DNA of 64,000 nt. It comes from Streptomyces sp. SID13726. Lineage in GTDB: Bacteria > Actinomycetota > Actinomycetes > Streptomycetales > Streptomycetaceae. Shown in pieces: positions 26,628 through 36,230 of this stretch (position 1 is its first letter; the number at the start of each line of letters is the position of its first letter). The translations under genes and the position numbers were made by a program. Where the stretch lies: assembly GCF_010548375.1 (NCBI RefSeq), contig NZ_JAAGLY010000002.1:496001-560000 (forward strand), read 5' to 3'. Under the pieces are notes generated by a model. The model ran no database searches. It was not told the origin of the DNA and was given only the letters and a program-made list of their open reading frames with translations.

Positions 26628-27472
26628 GGCTCGCGGCACTCGACGGCCGGGCTGTCGTCGTCAGCGGCGACCGAGCCGCGGACGTGGCGACGGCCTCGCA
26701 GGGCCTGCTGCCGTCCGACCCCATGGCCCTCCTGGAAGACTGGTCAAGGACCAGCGCCTGGGCAGCCGAACTCCCCGACTCTGCCTACGACTTGACGCTC
26801 GACGTCACCGCACTCGGCGCTCCGGTCCCCCGCCCCCGGCAGGTGTTCGCCGTCGCGCTCAACTACCCACCGCACGCGGCGGAGGCCGGCTACACGCCGC
26901 CCAAGGAACCGCTCGTCTTCACCAAGTTCCCGTCCTGCGTCGGCGGCCCGCACACCACCGTCTCCCTTCCTCCGGGCAAGGTCGACTGGGAGGTCGAACT
27001 GGTCGCGGTGATCGGCCGGGAGACCTACCGGGTGAGCGAGGACCGCGCCTGGGACTCCGTCGCCGGTCTGACCGTGGGCCAGGACCTCTCCGAGCGGGTC
27101 AGCCAACTCCAGGGCAGGCCCGCGCAGTTCAGCCTCGGCAAGTCCTTTCCCGGGTTCGGCCCGATCGGTCCCGCGCTGGTCACGCCGGACGAGTTCGAGG
27201 ACCCCGACGATCTGGAGATCACCGGACTGCTCAACGGTCAGCCGGTCCAGCACGACCGCACCAAGTCCATGATCTTCCCGGTGCCGGAGCTGATCGCCCG
27301 CCTCTCCGCCGTACTGCCCCTGCTTCCGGGGGACTTGGTCTTCACCGGCACCCCGGCCGGGGTCGGCAACCGGATGAACCCGCCGCGCTATCTCGCCGAG
27401 GGCGACGAACTCGTCAGCCGGATCGAGGGGATCGGCGAGATCCGCCAGCACTTTACGGCCGGGCACCGCTGA
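26624..27472 (+). CDS. Fumarylacetoacetate hydrolase-family protein, copy 2
   Basis: 282 aa from the GTG that overlaps the upstream stop as GTGA; a GTG one codon earlier is equally possible. Key segments: PRQVFAVALNYPPHAAEAG (substrate-loop His), DWEVELVAVIGRE (metal ligands E/E), GLTVGQDLSERVSQ (D) and the end signature GDLVFTGTPAGVGNR. It is only distantly similar to copy 1, so the two probably catalyse different steps or form a heteromer. The tail TAGHR lies within the first unit of a 19-bp tandem repeat, suggesting that the 3' end has been remodelled. Confidence 0.92.
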   Translation: MRLAALDGRAVVVSGDRAADVATASQGLLPSDPMALLEDWSRTSAWAAELPDSAYDLTLDVTALGAPVPRPRQVFAVALNYPPHAAEAGYTPPKEPLVFTKFPSCVGGPHTTVSLPPGKVDWEVELVAVIGRETYRVSEDRAWDSVAGLTVGQDLSERVSQLQGRPAQFSLGKSFPGFGPIGPALVTPDEFEDPDDLEITGLLNGQPVQHDRTKSMIFPVPELIARLSAVLPLLPGDLVFTGTPAGVGNRMNPPRYLAEGDELVSRIEGIGEIRQHFTAGHR

Positions 27473-27517
27473 AACCGCCGGGCACCGCTGAAACCGCCGG
27501 GCACCGCTGAAACCGCC
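27461..27517 (+). repeat. Three tandem copies of a 19-bp unit
   Basis: GGGCACCGCTGAAACCGCC occurs three times in a row. The first copy contains the stop codon of the second FAH gene, so each copy repeats that stop context. Confidence 0.85.
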
Positions 27518-27548
27518 GTGCGCCGCCCCACGCCTCTCTATCCGCTGA

Positions 27549-27625
27549 ACGCCTTCCGATCCGCCGCACGCCTTTCGCGATTCGCCGTACGCCTTTCGAT
27601 TCGCCGTACACCTCGAAACAGCCGC
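27549..27625 (+). repeat. Degenerate tandem repeat, about 19-bp unit
   Basis: Four units of 18-21 bp beginning ACGCCTT or ACACCT and ending in CGCCG fill the rest of the spacer before the downstream SDR gene. They are unrelated to the 19-bp array just upstream. Confidence 0.6.
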
Positions 27626-27666
27626 ACGCCCCACAACCCGCCACCCACTCCCGAAAGGCCCCCCCC

Positions 27667-28461
27667 ATGCCCCACCGCACCCCGCCTCCCCTCCCCCGCC
27701 GTTTCGAGAACCGCACCGTTCTCGTCACAGGCGCCGGCACCGGCTACGGCGCCGAGATCGCCGTCCGGGCCGCGCAGGAGGGTGCCCGGGTCGCCGTGCA
27801 CTTCCGCAGTTCCGCCGCCGGGGCCGATCGGACCGTGGCCCGGATCAAGGACGTCGGCGGCGAGGCGTTCACGGTGCGGGCCGACATCGCGGTGCACGCC
27901 GAGGTGATCCGGATGGCAGGGGAGGTCTTCGAGCGCTTCGGCGGTCTCGACGTGCTCGTCAACAACGTCGGGGACGTGGCCGGCGATCAGATGTCCTGGC
28001 GGGACCTCACCGAGGAGTCCGTCGACCATGTGCTCGCCGTGGACGTGAAGGGAACCATGCTCTGCGTCCATGAGTTCGGCTCACGGATGCTGGACCAGGG
28101 CCACGGCGCGATCGTCAACATCGGCTCGACCGTGATCGTGCGCGGCAGCGCGCGGGCGCCGCAGTACGCCGCCGCGAAGTACGGCATCCTCGGGATCACC
28201 AAGTCCTACGCCCAGGCGTTCGCGCCGGTCGTGCGGGTGAACACCTTCGCGCCCGGCTTCATCGAGACCGAGACGCTGCTGAACCGCGCGGACTGGAGGT
28301 CGGGCCGCCGGGAGGACATGATCTCCAAGACCCCGATGGGCCGCATCCCGGGCCCGGCCGAACTCGCCGGCACCGCGCTCTTCCTCGCGACCGACGACGC
28401 CGCCCACATGACCGGGGTCTATCTCAATGCGGACGGCGGCTTCAACATGATCGGCGCCTGA
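27667..28461 (+). CDS. Short-chain dehydrogenase/reductase (3-oxoacyl-ACP reductase-like)
   Basis: 264 aa classical SDR. Cofactor loop TGAGTGYG near residue 21, then HFRSSAAGA (no acidic residue after strand 2, compatible with NADP), NNVGD, catalytic Ser in NIGSTVIV and Y-AAA-K in QYAAAKYG. The C-terminal motif PMGRIPGPAELAGTALFLATDDAAHMTG is complete. It follows the FAH pair on the same strand after a 194-base repeat-rich spacer and is probably part of the same catabolic unit. Its stop codon lies in an inverted repeat shared with the converging small gene. Confidence 0.92.
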   Translation: MPHRTPPPLPRRFENRTVLVTGAGTGYGAEIAVRAAQEGARVAVHFRSSAAGADRTVARIKDVGGEAFTVRADIAVHAEVIRMAGEVFERFGGLDVLVNNVGDVAGDQMSWRDLTEESVDHVLAVDVKGTMLCVHEFGSRMLDQGHGAIVNIGSTVIVRGSARAPQYAAAKYGILGITKSYAQAFAPVVRVNTFAPGFIETETLLNRADWRSGRREDMISKTPMGRIPGPAELAGTALFLATDDAAHMTGVYLNADGGFNMIGA

Positions 28462-28472
28462 ACTCAGGCGCC
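28453..28472. terminator. Bidirectional hairpin between convergent genes
   Basis: GGCGCCT-gaactc-AGGCGCC forms a 7-bp G/C stem that contains the stop codons of both the SDR gene and the small leftward gene. Confidence 0.5.
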
Positions 28473-28649
28473 TTGCTCCTGCTCCTGCTCCTGCTCCTGC
28501 TCGGCGACGACGGTCGCATCAGCAACCGCCTGCTCCTCGCCGACCTCTTCGCGCTGCTTCTTCACGGCGAGTTCCTTCGCCGTCTTGTCCGAGTACAGCC
28601 TCATCTCGGCTTCGGTCCGCAAGTCGAACAACGCTACCTCCCTGCTCAT
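28464..28649 (-). CDS. Small hypothetical protein with Glu-Gln tail
   Basis: 61 aa: an N-terminal segment MSREVALFDLRTEAEMRLYS, a charged helix-like middle (KTAKELAVKKQREEV) and a C-terminal EQEQEQEQEQGA encoded by a 6-bp microsatellite. Codons are mostly G/C-ending. There is no clear ribosome site, and the upstream DNA is unusually A/T-rich for this genome, as promoters are. The stop sits in a hairpin shared with the converging gene. No family was recognised. It has a leader-plus-repetitive-tail look, but no peptide-modifying enzyme lies nearby. Confidence 0.4.
   Translation of the reverse strand: MSREVALFDLRTEAEMRLYSDKTAKELAVKKQREEVGEEQAVADATVVAEQEQEQEQEQGA
28475..28502 (+). repeat. GCTCCT hexanucleotide microsatellite
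   Basis: About 4.7 perfect copies, encoding the alternating Glu-Gln tail of the small leftward gene. Such a tract can change length by slippage without shifting frame. Confidence 0.85.
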
Positions 28650-28701
28650 TTGACTGTTGCTTTACTTGAAGATTACCCGATGTGCTTGATCCCTGTCACG
28701 G

Positions 28702-29400
28702 GTGAATCTCGTTCGCACACAGGAAGTTGGCGAACCGTTCACCGCCCTACGGCGCGCGGGGCCGACCGCCACGGTCTACGAGCAGGCGGCGCTGGGCGGA
28801 CGGGTCGGTGCTCTCGGTGGAGCGGCTGGCCGGGGTCTGCGAGCGGCTCTACGGCGAGCGTACGTACGTCGTCCACCGGGCCCACCTGCTCGACGCCGTC
28901 GGGTCGGCGGTGCCCGGCGAATAGGTCCGGCTGGGTGCGCGGTGCACGTCGATCGAAGGGACGGGCCGGGTCGGCGTGCTGCTGCGTTTCGCCACGGCGG
29001 CGCGGTGGGGGCCGGCGTCGTGATCGGTGCCGACGGGGTGCACTCGGTCGTGCGGGGCGCGGTCGCCGACCCCGCGCCGCCGGAGTACTCCGGGATCTGC
29101 GCGTTCCGTACCCTCGGGCCCGCCGCCTCCGCACCGGACTTCGCTCTACGCCCCGCCCACACCCTCTGACTCGGACCCGGCCGGCACTTCGTGCGCTACC
29201 CGATCGCCGGCTGCCGGGCCGTCACCGTTCGCCGACTGAGCCCCGGCAGGTGAGGTCGCTCATCACAGCGGGATCCCACTGCCTCGCCGTGTCGGACGAC
29301 GATCCCCAACAGGCCCTGAACCACTACGAGTCAGCACGCATCGACCGCACCACCCTTCTACAGCAGGTCAGTCACGCCCGCCGGGACGTCAACCACCTGG
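28702..29400 (+). pseudogene. Decayed FAD-dependent aromatic monooxygenase
   Basis: Recognisable pieces of a salicylate-hydroxylase-type flavoprotein occur in order but in three frames: ALRRAGPTATVYEQA (end of the FAD Rossmann region), LYGERTYVVHRAHLLDAVGSAVPGE then a TAG followed by VRLGARCTSIEG, GVVIGADGVHSVVRGAV (the second FAD motif), a TGA where Trp is expected before LGPGRHFVRYPIAG, and QQALNHYESARIDRTTLLQQV (the C-terminal helix). At least two nonsense and two frameshift events plus deletions are needed, so it is non-functional. The segment to 29543 holds no other gene. Confidence 0.75.
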
Positions 29401-29543
29401 CCGACGGCCACCGGCCCCAGGCCGGGATCAGCGGACCCGCAGTCCGAACCGGGTTCGCCAGGCTGACCGCTCGGCACCGAACTCGTCGAGTCGCGGCACG
29501 GCACGGCACCCCCACAGGACTCAAGGCCAACCCCGCCACATAG

Positions 29544-30458
29544 TCACGGCTTCGCGCCGGACCCATCGTGCAGCAGCGGCACTTCCCGCGCCTCGGCCAG
29601 CCGGGTGCGCAGCTGAGTCGCGTCCTGGCCGGGCGGGAGGCCGTAGGCGCGGCGGTACTCGCGGTTGAACTGGGTGGCGCTGACGTATCCGACCTCCTGG
29701 GCCACCTGAGCCGCCGTCACATCCCCTGCGAACAACCGCCGTCGGGCATGCTGAAGGCGCAGATGCTTCTGGAACCTCAGCGGGCTCATGCCGGTGGCCG
29801 CCTTGAAGTGCCGGTGCAGGGTGGCCGGGCTCATCCGGGCCACCTCGGCGATCTCGTCGATGCCGAGCGGCTCGGCGTAGTGGTCGCGGATCCAGCGGGC
29901 GGTCGTACGGATGCGGGCGGCGGCGGAGTCGGCGAGCGACCAGTGCCGCAGGACGGGTCCGAGCCCGCTGCGCAGCAGCCGGTAGAGGATCTCGGTCTCG
30001 ACGCGGGGCGCCAGGGGGCCGATGTCCTCCGGGGAGTCGAGGAGCCGGACCCACCGGGCGACCGCGTCGACGAGTTCCGGTGCCATCGGCGCGGTGACCG
30101 CCGCGGCGGCGGGCGGCGGCGACTGGGGTCCGGCCTCGGCCAGCTCCAGTTGCAGGGCGGAGAGCGCCTGGTTGTCGAGGCGCATGATCGCGGCGCGGTA
30201 CGGCACCTTCTCGAAGGCGGCGGTGACCGGCAGGTCGAGGGTGAACAGGGCCATCTCGCCGGGCGGGGTGATCCAGCTGCGCTCGCCCACCGCGGTGCGC
30301 TTGGCGCCGTCGGCGATGAAGCAGATCATCGGTTCGTACGTCACCTCCATCGGCTCCACGAGTTCGTCGAGGGCGACCAGCGACAGCCTGGGCACGGCGG
30401 TCTCCGACCACCGCCCCACACAGTGCCGCTCGATGGCCTCACCAAGCCGGTCCAGCAT
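29544..30458 (-). CDS. AraC-family regulator (cupin-type N-terminal domain)
   Basis: 304 aa from the ATG of MLDRLGEA, with AAAGG about 9 bases upstream; an ATG 12 codons earlier has no ribosome site. The N-terminal 150 residues resemble the AraC_N domain (YEPMICFIADGAKRTAVGERSW, FTLDLPVTAAFEKVPY). The C-terminal 100 residues hold two helix-turn-helix motifs (GIDEIAEVARMSPATLHRHFKAATGMSPLRFQKHLRL, TAAQVAQEVGYVSATQFNREYRRAYGLPP). It diverges from an aldo/keto reductase gene across 92 bases, an arrangement usual for AraC activators of oxidoreductases. Confidence 0.94.
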   Translation of the reverse strand: MLDRLGEAIERHCVGRWSETAVPRLSLVALDELVEPMEVTYEPMICFIADGAKRTAVGERSWITPPGEMALFTLDLPVTAAFEKVPYRAAIMRLDNQALSALQLELAEAGPQSPPPAAAAVTAPMAPELVDAVARWVRLLDSPEDIGPLAPRVETEILYRLLRSGLGPVLRHWSLADSAAARIRTTARWIRDHYAEPLGIDEIAEVARMSPATLHRHFKAATGMSPLRFQKHLRLQHARRRLFAGDVTAAQVAQEVGYVSATQFNREYRRAYGLPPGQDATQLRTRLAEAREVPLLHDGSGAKP

Positions 30459-30481
30459 GAGCGCACCTTTCGGCCGATTGA

Positions 30482-31558
<1,077 letters not shown>

Positions 31559-31571
31559 CGCCGGCCCGCCG

Positions 31572-31596
31572 GTGCCGGGTCCGCACCACCCGGCAC
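31572..31596. terminator. Hairpin after the aldo/keto reductase gene
   Basis: GTGCCGGGT-ccgcacc-ACCCGGCAC is a perfect 9-bp stem, 14 bases past the stop. There is no U-tract, as is common in this group. Confidence 0.5.
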
Positions 31597-31659
31597 GGGC
31601 GAGGTCCCGCCTTCCTCCCCCAGAAGCGGTACGACCCCGCCCGCGCTCGGTACACCTCG

Positions 31660-31950
31660 TAAGATCTCGGCCTCGATGTTGTACGGCACGGTGTCGACGG
31701 CGGCACTGACGTGGTCGAGGGTGATGGACTACAGCTCGGTGTCCTGAGCGTCCTTCGGCACCTGGCTGTTGACCGCGACGGTGGGGCTGTACGGCCGAAC
31801 ACGCAGCGTCTCGTAGGCAGTTGAGGTGGGTCCGATCCCGGCGAGGCTCTGGAACCAGGTGGCCACGTTGGAGCGGTAGTGGTGGTCGACCGAGAGCCGG
31901 TCGGTCCACTGCTCCCACTGGAGACAGGGCATGGGAATGTCGGGCGGGCA
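31660..31950 (-). pseudogene. Remnant of a glycoside hydrolase C-terminus (alpha-L-rhamnosidase-like)
   Basis: The leftward frame reads RLSVDHHYRSNVATWFQSLAGIGPTSTAYETLRVRPY, then a TAG, then SITLDHVSAAVDTV. The pattern of a helix ending in SLAGI followed by a beta-sandwich RVRPY and SxDTV is typical of the C-terminal end of GH78-like enzymes. No catalytic barrel is present upstream on that strand, and the frame is interrupted. The rest of the 31597-32174 stretch shows nothing coding. Confidence 0.35.
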
Positions 31951-32174
31951 CGCGGAGACCGAGGCCCTGGTGGAGCAGCTGCTCCAGCGGTTCGAGGGCG
32001 GTGACCCCGAGGGCGGCTCGTCGTCGGGGTGAGGGCCGGTCGCGGACATGACGGCGGCTCAGGCCACCAAGGCGGGAAGTGCACGATCAGCGTCCGTAAT
32101 CTCAGCGTTATCTTTCGCGCATACGCGGGACCAACCCGAGCCGAACCGGACCGGCTCCATCGACGAAGCGCATC

Positions 32175-32777
32175 GTGGGTGAGGCGAAGGCGCGCGGGCC
32201 GTACGCCAAGACGCCGGCCCGCCGGGCCGAGATCGTCCGGGCGGCCCGGGACAGCTTCGCCGAGAAGGGCTTCGCCAAGGCCTCGCTGCGGGACATCGCG
32301 GAGCGGGCCGGCATCACCCATGCCGGGCTGCTGCACCACTTCCGCAGCAAGGACGAACTGCTCGCGGCCGTGCTGGCCGACCGTGACGCGGAGGAGTGGC
32401 GGCAGGGCCTGGCCGAGGTGGACCACCCCGCGCGGCTCGGCCCGTACCTCGGCGCGCTCCTGCGCCACCACCAGAAGGCGCCCGAGCTGATGCGCCTGTG
32501 GATCGAGCTCGCCGCCGCGGCCTCACGGCCCGGTCATCCGGCCCACAGCTACTTCGTCGAACGCTACGAGCGCGGTCGCGCACTGTTCTCCGAGGGGCTC
32601 TCGGCCGGCGCGGCCCGCAGCGGGCTCCGCGAGGGGATCAGCCCCGAGAGCGCGGCGGTCCTCTTCCAGGCCGTGCTCAACGGCCTCCAGCTCCAGTGGG
32701 TCCTCGACCAGGAGCTCGACATCGTCGGCCCGGTCGACGACTTCGTACGACTGCTCTTCGCGCCCGACGGCGAGTGA
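32175..32777 (+). CDS. TetR-family regulator
   Basis: 200 aa from GTG, with a weak ribosome site. The helix-turn-helix is RRAEIVRAARDSFAEKGFAKASLRDIAERAGITHAGLLHHFRSKDELLAAVL. The C-terminal ligand domain contains PGHPAHSYFVERYERGRALFSEGL and a final helix FQAVLNGLQLQWVLD, as in BetI/AcrR-like regulators. It is followed after 195 bases by an MMPL exporter gene on the same strand and probably represses it. Confidence 0.93.
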   Translation: MGEAKARGPYAKTPARRAEIVRAARDSFAEKGFAKASLRDIAERAGITHAGLLHHFRSKDELLAAVLADRDAEEWRQGLAEVDHPARLGPYLGALLRHHQKAPELMRLWIELAAAASRPGHPAHSYFVERYERGRALFSEGLSAGAARSGLREGISPESAAVLFQAVLNGLQLQWVLDQELDIVGPVDDFVRLLFAPDGE

Positions 32778-32972
32778 GCGCGCCCGGGTGCCCACCGGGT
32801 GCCGGGGACGCCCCCTGAAGCGATCTTCACCCGTGATCCCTACCATGAGAGCCCAAGACAACCAGTCCGGCCGGTCCGATGGGGGGAGTGCCCTGCGGGA
32901 CGGCCGGGGTCGCCGATGCCAGGGACCGCTCCCCGGGCTGCGGTGATCTTCCTGCCCAGGAGGACGCCCCGC

Positions 32973-35144
32973 ATGTTCCGACGTATTGGCAACGTAGTCG
33001 TCCGACATCCCGTCTGGACGATCGTGGCCTGGCTGATCGCCGCCGTGGCGATCGTCGCCACCGCCCCGAGCCTGCCCTCGAACAGCGACGAGAGCAGCTT
33101 TCTGCCCAAGAGCTACGAGTCCATCAAAGCGGCCGATCTCCAGGAGAAGGCGTTCCCCAGCGCCTTCACCCCGTCCGCGATCGCCCTGTACCAGCGCACC
33201 GACGGCGGAAAGCTCACCGCCGAGGACAAGAAGGACGTCGCCCGGATCACCACCGAGCTGGGCGCGAAGAAGATCGACGAGGTGCAGAAGGTCGTCCCCG
33301 GCCAGCCGTCCGAGGACGGCCGGTACACCCTGACCCTGGTCCAGATGGACAGCAAGAACGCCGGCCAGCCCAAGCAGGCCGACGCGGCCAAGGTGCTGCG
33401 CGACGACGTCAAACAGCTCGCCAAGGGCACGAACCTCGACGTCAAGCTCGGCGGTTCCGCCGCCCAGGCCCTCGACCAGCAGGACTCGTCCAAGCGCGGC
33501 GAGGCCCTGATCGGCATCGGCACCTTCGTCATCATCCTGATCACCCTGCTGATCATCTTCCGGGCGCCCATCCTGGCCTTCCTGCCCCTGATCACCATCG
33601 GGTTGGTCTCGGCGATCGCCAACGGGCTGATCGCGTACGCCACCAAGCTGTTCGACCTCCAGGCCAACAGCTCGATCTCCTCGATCCTGATCGTCGTGCT
33701 GTTCGGCGTGGGCACCGACTACTTCCTGTTCCTGATGTTCCGTTACCGAGAACGCCTGCGTCTCGGGGACGAGCCGAAGCAGGCCATGGTCAACGCGGTC
33801 GACCGGGTCGGTGAGGCCATCGCCTCCGCCGCCGGGGCGGTCATCATCGCCTTCCTCGCGCTGGTGCTGTCCACGCTGGGCTTCCTCAAGCAGATGGGCC
33901 CGGCGCTGGCCATCGCGGTCACCGTCACGCTGATCGCGGGCCTGACCCTGATCCCGGCCGTCGTCTCCCTGATCGGCCCGAAGGTCTTCTGGCCCTCCAA
34001 GTCCTGGCAGCGCGAGCCGGAGAACGCCCGGTTCGCCGCGCTTGGCCGGGGCGTGCAGAAGCGTCCGGCGCTCACCGCCGTGCTCTCCGGTCTCGTCCTG
34101 GTCGCGCTGTCCCTGGGCACGCTCGGCTACAAGGCGACGTTCGACCTGGCGTCGGGCTCCATGCCCAAGACCAAGGAGTCGATGGTCGTCCAGGACGAGA
34201 TGCAGAAGGCCTACTCGGCGGGCGCCGCCGCACCCACCGACGTCTATCTCTCCAGCACCGACGGCAAGCCGCTCGACAGGACCGCCTTCGCCGCGTACGC
34301 CTCGAAGCTCGGGGCCGTGGACGGTGTCGCGAGCGCCCGGATGGCCCAGGTCAACAAGGCGGGCACGACCGCCGACTTCACCGTGACGCTCAAGTACGAG
34401 GCGTCCACCGACAAGGCCATCGCGGCGGTGGGCCGGGTCCGAGACGTGGCGCACGCCGACGCCCCGGACGGCACCGAGGCCCTGGTCGGCGGCATGTCCT
34501 CGATCTACAAGGACATCGACACCGCGGTCAACCACGACTACAAGACGGTCTTCCCGGTCGCCGCCGCGCTGATCATGCTCATCCTGGGACTGCTGCTGCG
34601 CAGTGTGGTCGCCCCCTGGTACCTGATCGCCTCGGTGGGTCTGGGCTTCGGCGCCACGCTCGGCACCACCGTCTGGATCTTCCAGGAGGGGCAGGGGCAT
34701 TCGGGCCTGATGTTCATGCTCCCGGTGATCATGTATCTCTTCGTGGTCGCCATCGGCACCGACTACAACATCCTCATGATCGCCCGATTGCGGGAGGAGG
34801 CCCGCGAGGGCCGGGAGCCACGCGAGGCGGCGGGCATGGCGCTCCGGCACGCCGGGCCCACGGTGGCCGCGGCCGGGTTCATCCTGGCGGCGACCTTCGC
34901 CACGATGATGCTGGCCGGCAACTCCCTGCTCACGGAGATGGGCTTCGCGGTCTCCTTCGGCATCGCCGTCGCCGCCTTCGTCATGGCGATGTTCTTCACG
35001 CCGAGCCTCACGGCCCTCATCGGCCACGCGGCCTGGTGGCCGGGTCACGCGGACCGCGCGAAGGAACCACCGGCCACCCCGGCGCCGGTCTCGGGCGGCG
35101 GCCGGGACACGCTCACCCACGATCCGGCGGGGCGCCGCAACTGA
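32973..35144 (+). CDS. MMPL-family RND-type exporter
   Basis: 723 aa from ATG, with AGGAGG 9 bases upstream. Two repeats are visible, each with a membrane helix (VVRHPVWTIVAWLIAAVAIVA; PALTAVLSGLVLVALSLGTLGY), a large extracellular domain and a five-helix bundle. The proton-relay motif GTDYFLFLMFRYRERL occurs near residue 248 and its partner GTDYNILMIARLREEA near 595. Proteins of this type export lipids, polyketides or drugs using proton motive force. Together with the upstream TetR gene it looks like an inducible efflux unit. The C-terminal tail is short, unlike that of mycobacterial MmpL3. Confidence 0.95.
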   Translation: MFRRIGNVVVRHPVWTIVAWLIAAVAIVATAPSLPSNSDESSFLPKSYESIKAADLQEKAFPSAFTPSAIALYQRTDGGKLTAEDKKDVARITTELGAKKIDEVQKVVPGQPSEDGRYTLTLVQMDSKNAGQPKQADAAKVLRDDVKQLAKGTNLDVKLGGSAAQALDQQDSSKRGEALIGIGTFVIILITLLIIFRAPILAFLPLITIGLVSAIANGLIAYATKLFDLQANSSISSILIVVLFGVGTDYFLFLMFRYRERLRLGDEPKQAMVNAVDRVGEAIASAAGAVIIAFLALVLSTLGFLKQMGPALAIAVTVTLIAGLTLIPAVVSLIGPKVFWPSKSWQREPENARFAALGRGVQKRPALTAVLSGLVLVALSLGTLGYKATFDLASGSMPKTKESMVVQDEMQKAYSAGAAAPTDVYLSSTDGKPLDRTAFAAYASKLGAVDGVASARMAQVNKAGTTADFTVTLKYEASTDKAIAAVGRVRDVAHADAPDGTEALVGGMSSIYKDIDTAVNHDYKTVFPVAAALIMLILGLLLRSVVAPWYLIASVGLGFGATLGTTVWIFQEGQGHSGLMFMLPVIMYLFVVAIGTDYNILMIARLREEAREGREPREAAGMALRHAGPTVAAAGFILAATFATMMLAGNSLLTEMGFAVSFGIAVAAFVMAMFFTPSLTALIGHAAWWPGHADRAKEPPATPAPVSGGGRDTLTHDPAGRRN

Positions 35145-35224
35145 TCCACGGCGGCTGCCGGGCCACGGTCCGGCGGCCGCCGCCGTCCCGCTGCGCACGG
35201 CGTGCCTCTGGCACCCTGGACCCC

Positions 35225-35986
35225 GTGCCGAACCCCACCCCCGTCACCCCGGACGCCCCCGCCCTCATACGGACCCCTCTCCTCACCCAGCGGTGGCTCG
35301 ATCTCGCCTTCCTGCACTGGGCCGTCGAACCGGCCGCCGTGGCAGGGCTGTTGCCGCGCGGGACGGTGCCCGACACCCACGACGGGATGACGTACGTCGG
35401 CCTCGTCGCCTTCCGGATGCACCGGGTCGGATGGCTGCGGCTGCCCGGGGTGCCGTACCTCGGGACCTTCCCGGAGACCAATGTGCGCCTGTACTCGGTG
35501 GACTCGCACGGGCGGCGCGGGGTGGTGTTCCGCTCCATGGACGCCTCCCGGCTGATCCCGGTGGTGATGGGACGCGTCGGCTTCCGGCTGCCGTACCTCT
35601 GGTCCCGGATGAGCGTCCGCACGGCCGGTGACACCGTGACCTACACCAGCTCGCGGCGCTGGCCGGGCCCGCGCGGCGCCCACAGCCGCATCACCGTACG
35701 GACCGGGGAGCGCGTCGAGGAGCCCACCGAGCTGGAGCACTTCCTCACCGCGCGCTGGGGCATGCACAACGCCTTCTTCGGCGGCCCCGAGCCGCTGGCC
35801 TTCCTCCCCAACGACCATCCGCGCTGGCCCCTGCACCGCGCCGAGCTTCTCACCTGCGATCAGGACCTGGTCACCGCGGCCGGGCTGCCCGCGCTCACCG
35901 ACGCCCCGGTCAGCGTCCTGTACTCCCCCGGCGTCCCGGTCCGCCTGGGCCGTCCGGCCCGGCCGGCGGGGATCCCGACGCCTTGA
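35225..35986 (+). CDS. YqjF-like protein (DUF2071)
   Basis: 253 aa from GTG. The start is placed where the conserved N-terminus begins (LIRTPLLTQRWLDLAFLHWAVEPAAVAGLLP); no clear Shine-Dalgarno precedes it. DUF2071 features: FPETNVRLYSVDSHGRRGVVFRSMDASRL, VGFRLPYLWSRMSV and ELEHFLTARWGMHNAF. The fold resembles acetoacetate-decarboxylase-like proteins but the function is not established. It follows the MMPL exporter on the same strand after 80 bases, so they may be co-transcribed. Confidence 0.88.
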   Translation: MPNPTPVTPDAPALIRTPLLTQRWLDLAFLHWAVEPAAVAGLLPRGTVPDTHDGMTYVGLVAFRMHRVGWLRLPGVPYLGTFPETNVRLYSVDSHGRRGVVFRSMDASRLIPVVMGRVGFRLPYLWSRMSVRTAGDTVTYTSSRRWPGPRGAHSRITVRTGERVEEPTELEHFLTARWGMHNAFFGGPEPLAFLPNDHPRWPLHRAELLTCDQDLVTAAGLPALTDAPVSVLYSPGVPVRLGRPARPAGIPTP

Positions 35987-36128
35987 CGTCGACCGCGGAG
36001 GTCAGGGGGCGGGCTCCGACGGGCGTGCCTCGGCTCGGCCGGACACCGGCAGGACACCGGCCGAACCGCTACTCGGCCGACCGGGACGGCGTTCCCCGGA
36101 CATTCACGGCGGGATCACGTCCGAGGGG

Positions 36129-36156
36129 TTGAACCGGTCCGCGTCCTCACTAGCGT
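36129..36156 (+). promoter_or_regulatory. Probable promoter of the glycerophosphodiesterase gene
   Basis: TTGAAC and TAGCGT are separated by 16 bases, close to the housekeeping-type consensus TTGACN / TAGRRT. The predicted leader is about 110 bases and contains a GC-rich CCGACCCAC-type repeat region. Confidence 0.45.
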
Positions 36157-36230
36157 CTGTGGGCGTCCCGAACCACACGCCCGACCCACACGCCCGGCCC
36201 ATCGGCCGACCCACCCGCCCGGACCACCCG

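Noticed and set aside
28464..28649. Ribosomally made modified-peptide precursor
   Set aside because: A leader-like head and repetitive tail are suggestive, but no radical SAM, YcaO, lanthionine or protease genes are adjacent. Kept only as a hypothetical small protein.
32523..35198. An 891-aa leftward frame opposite the TetR/MMPL genes
   Set aside because: Acidic low-complexity antisense frame; the MMPL transporter with its motifs is on the other strand.
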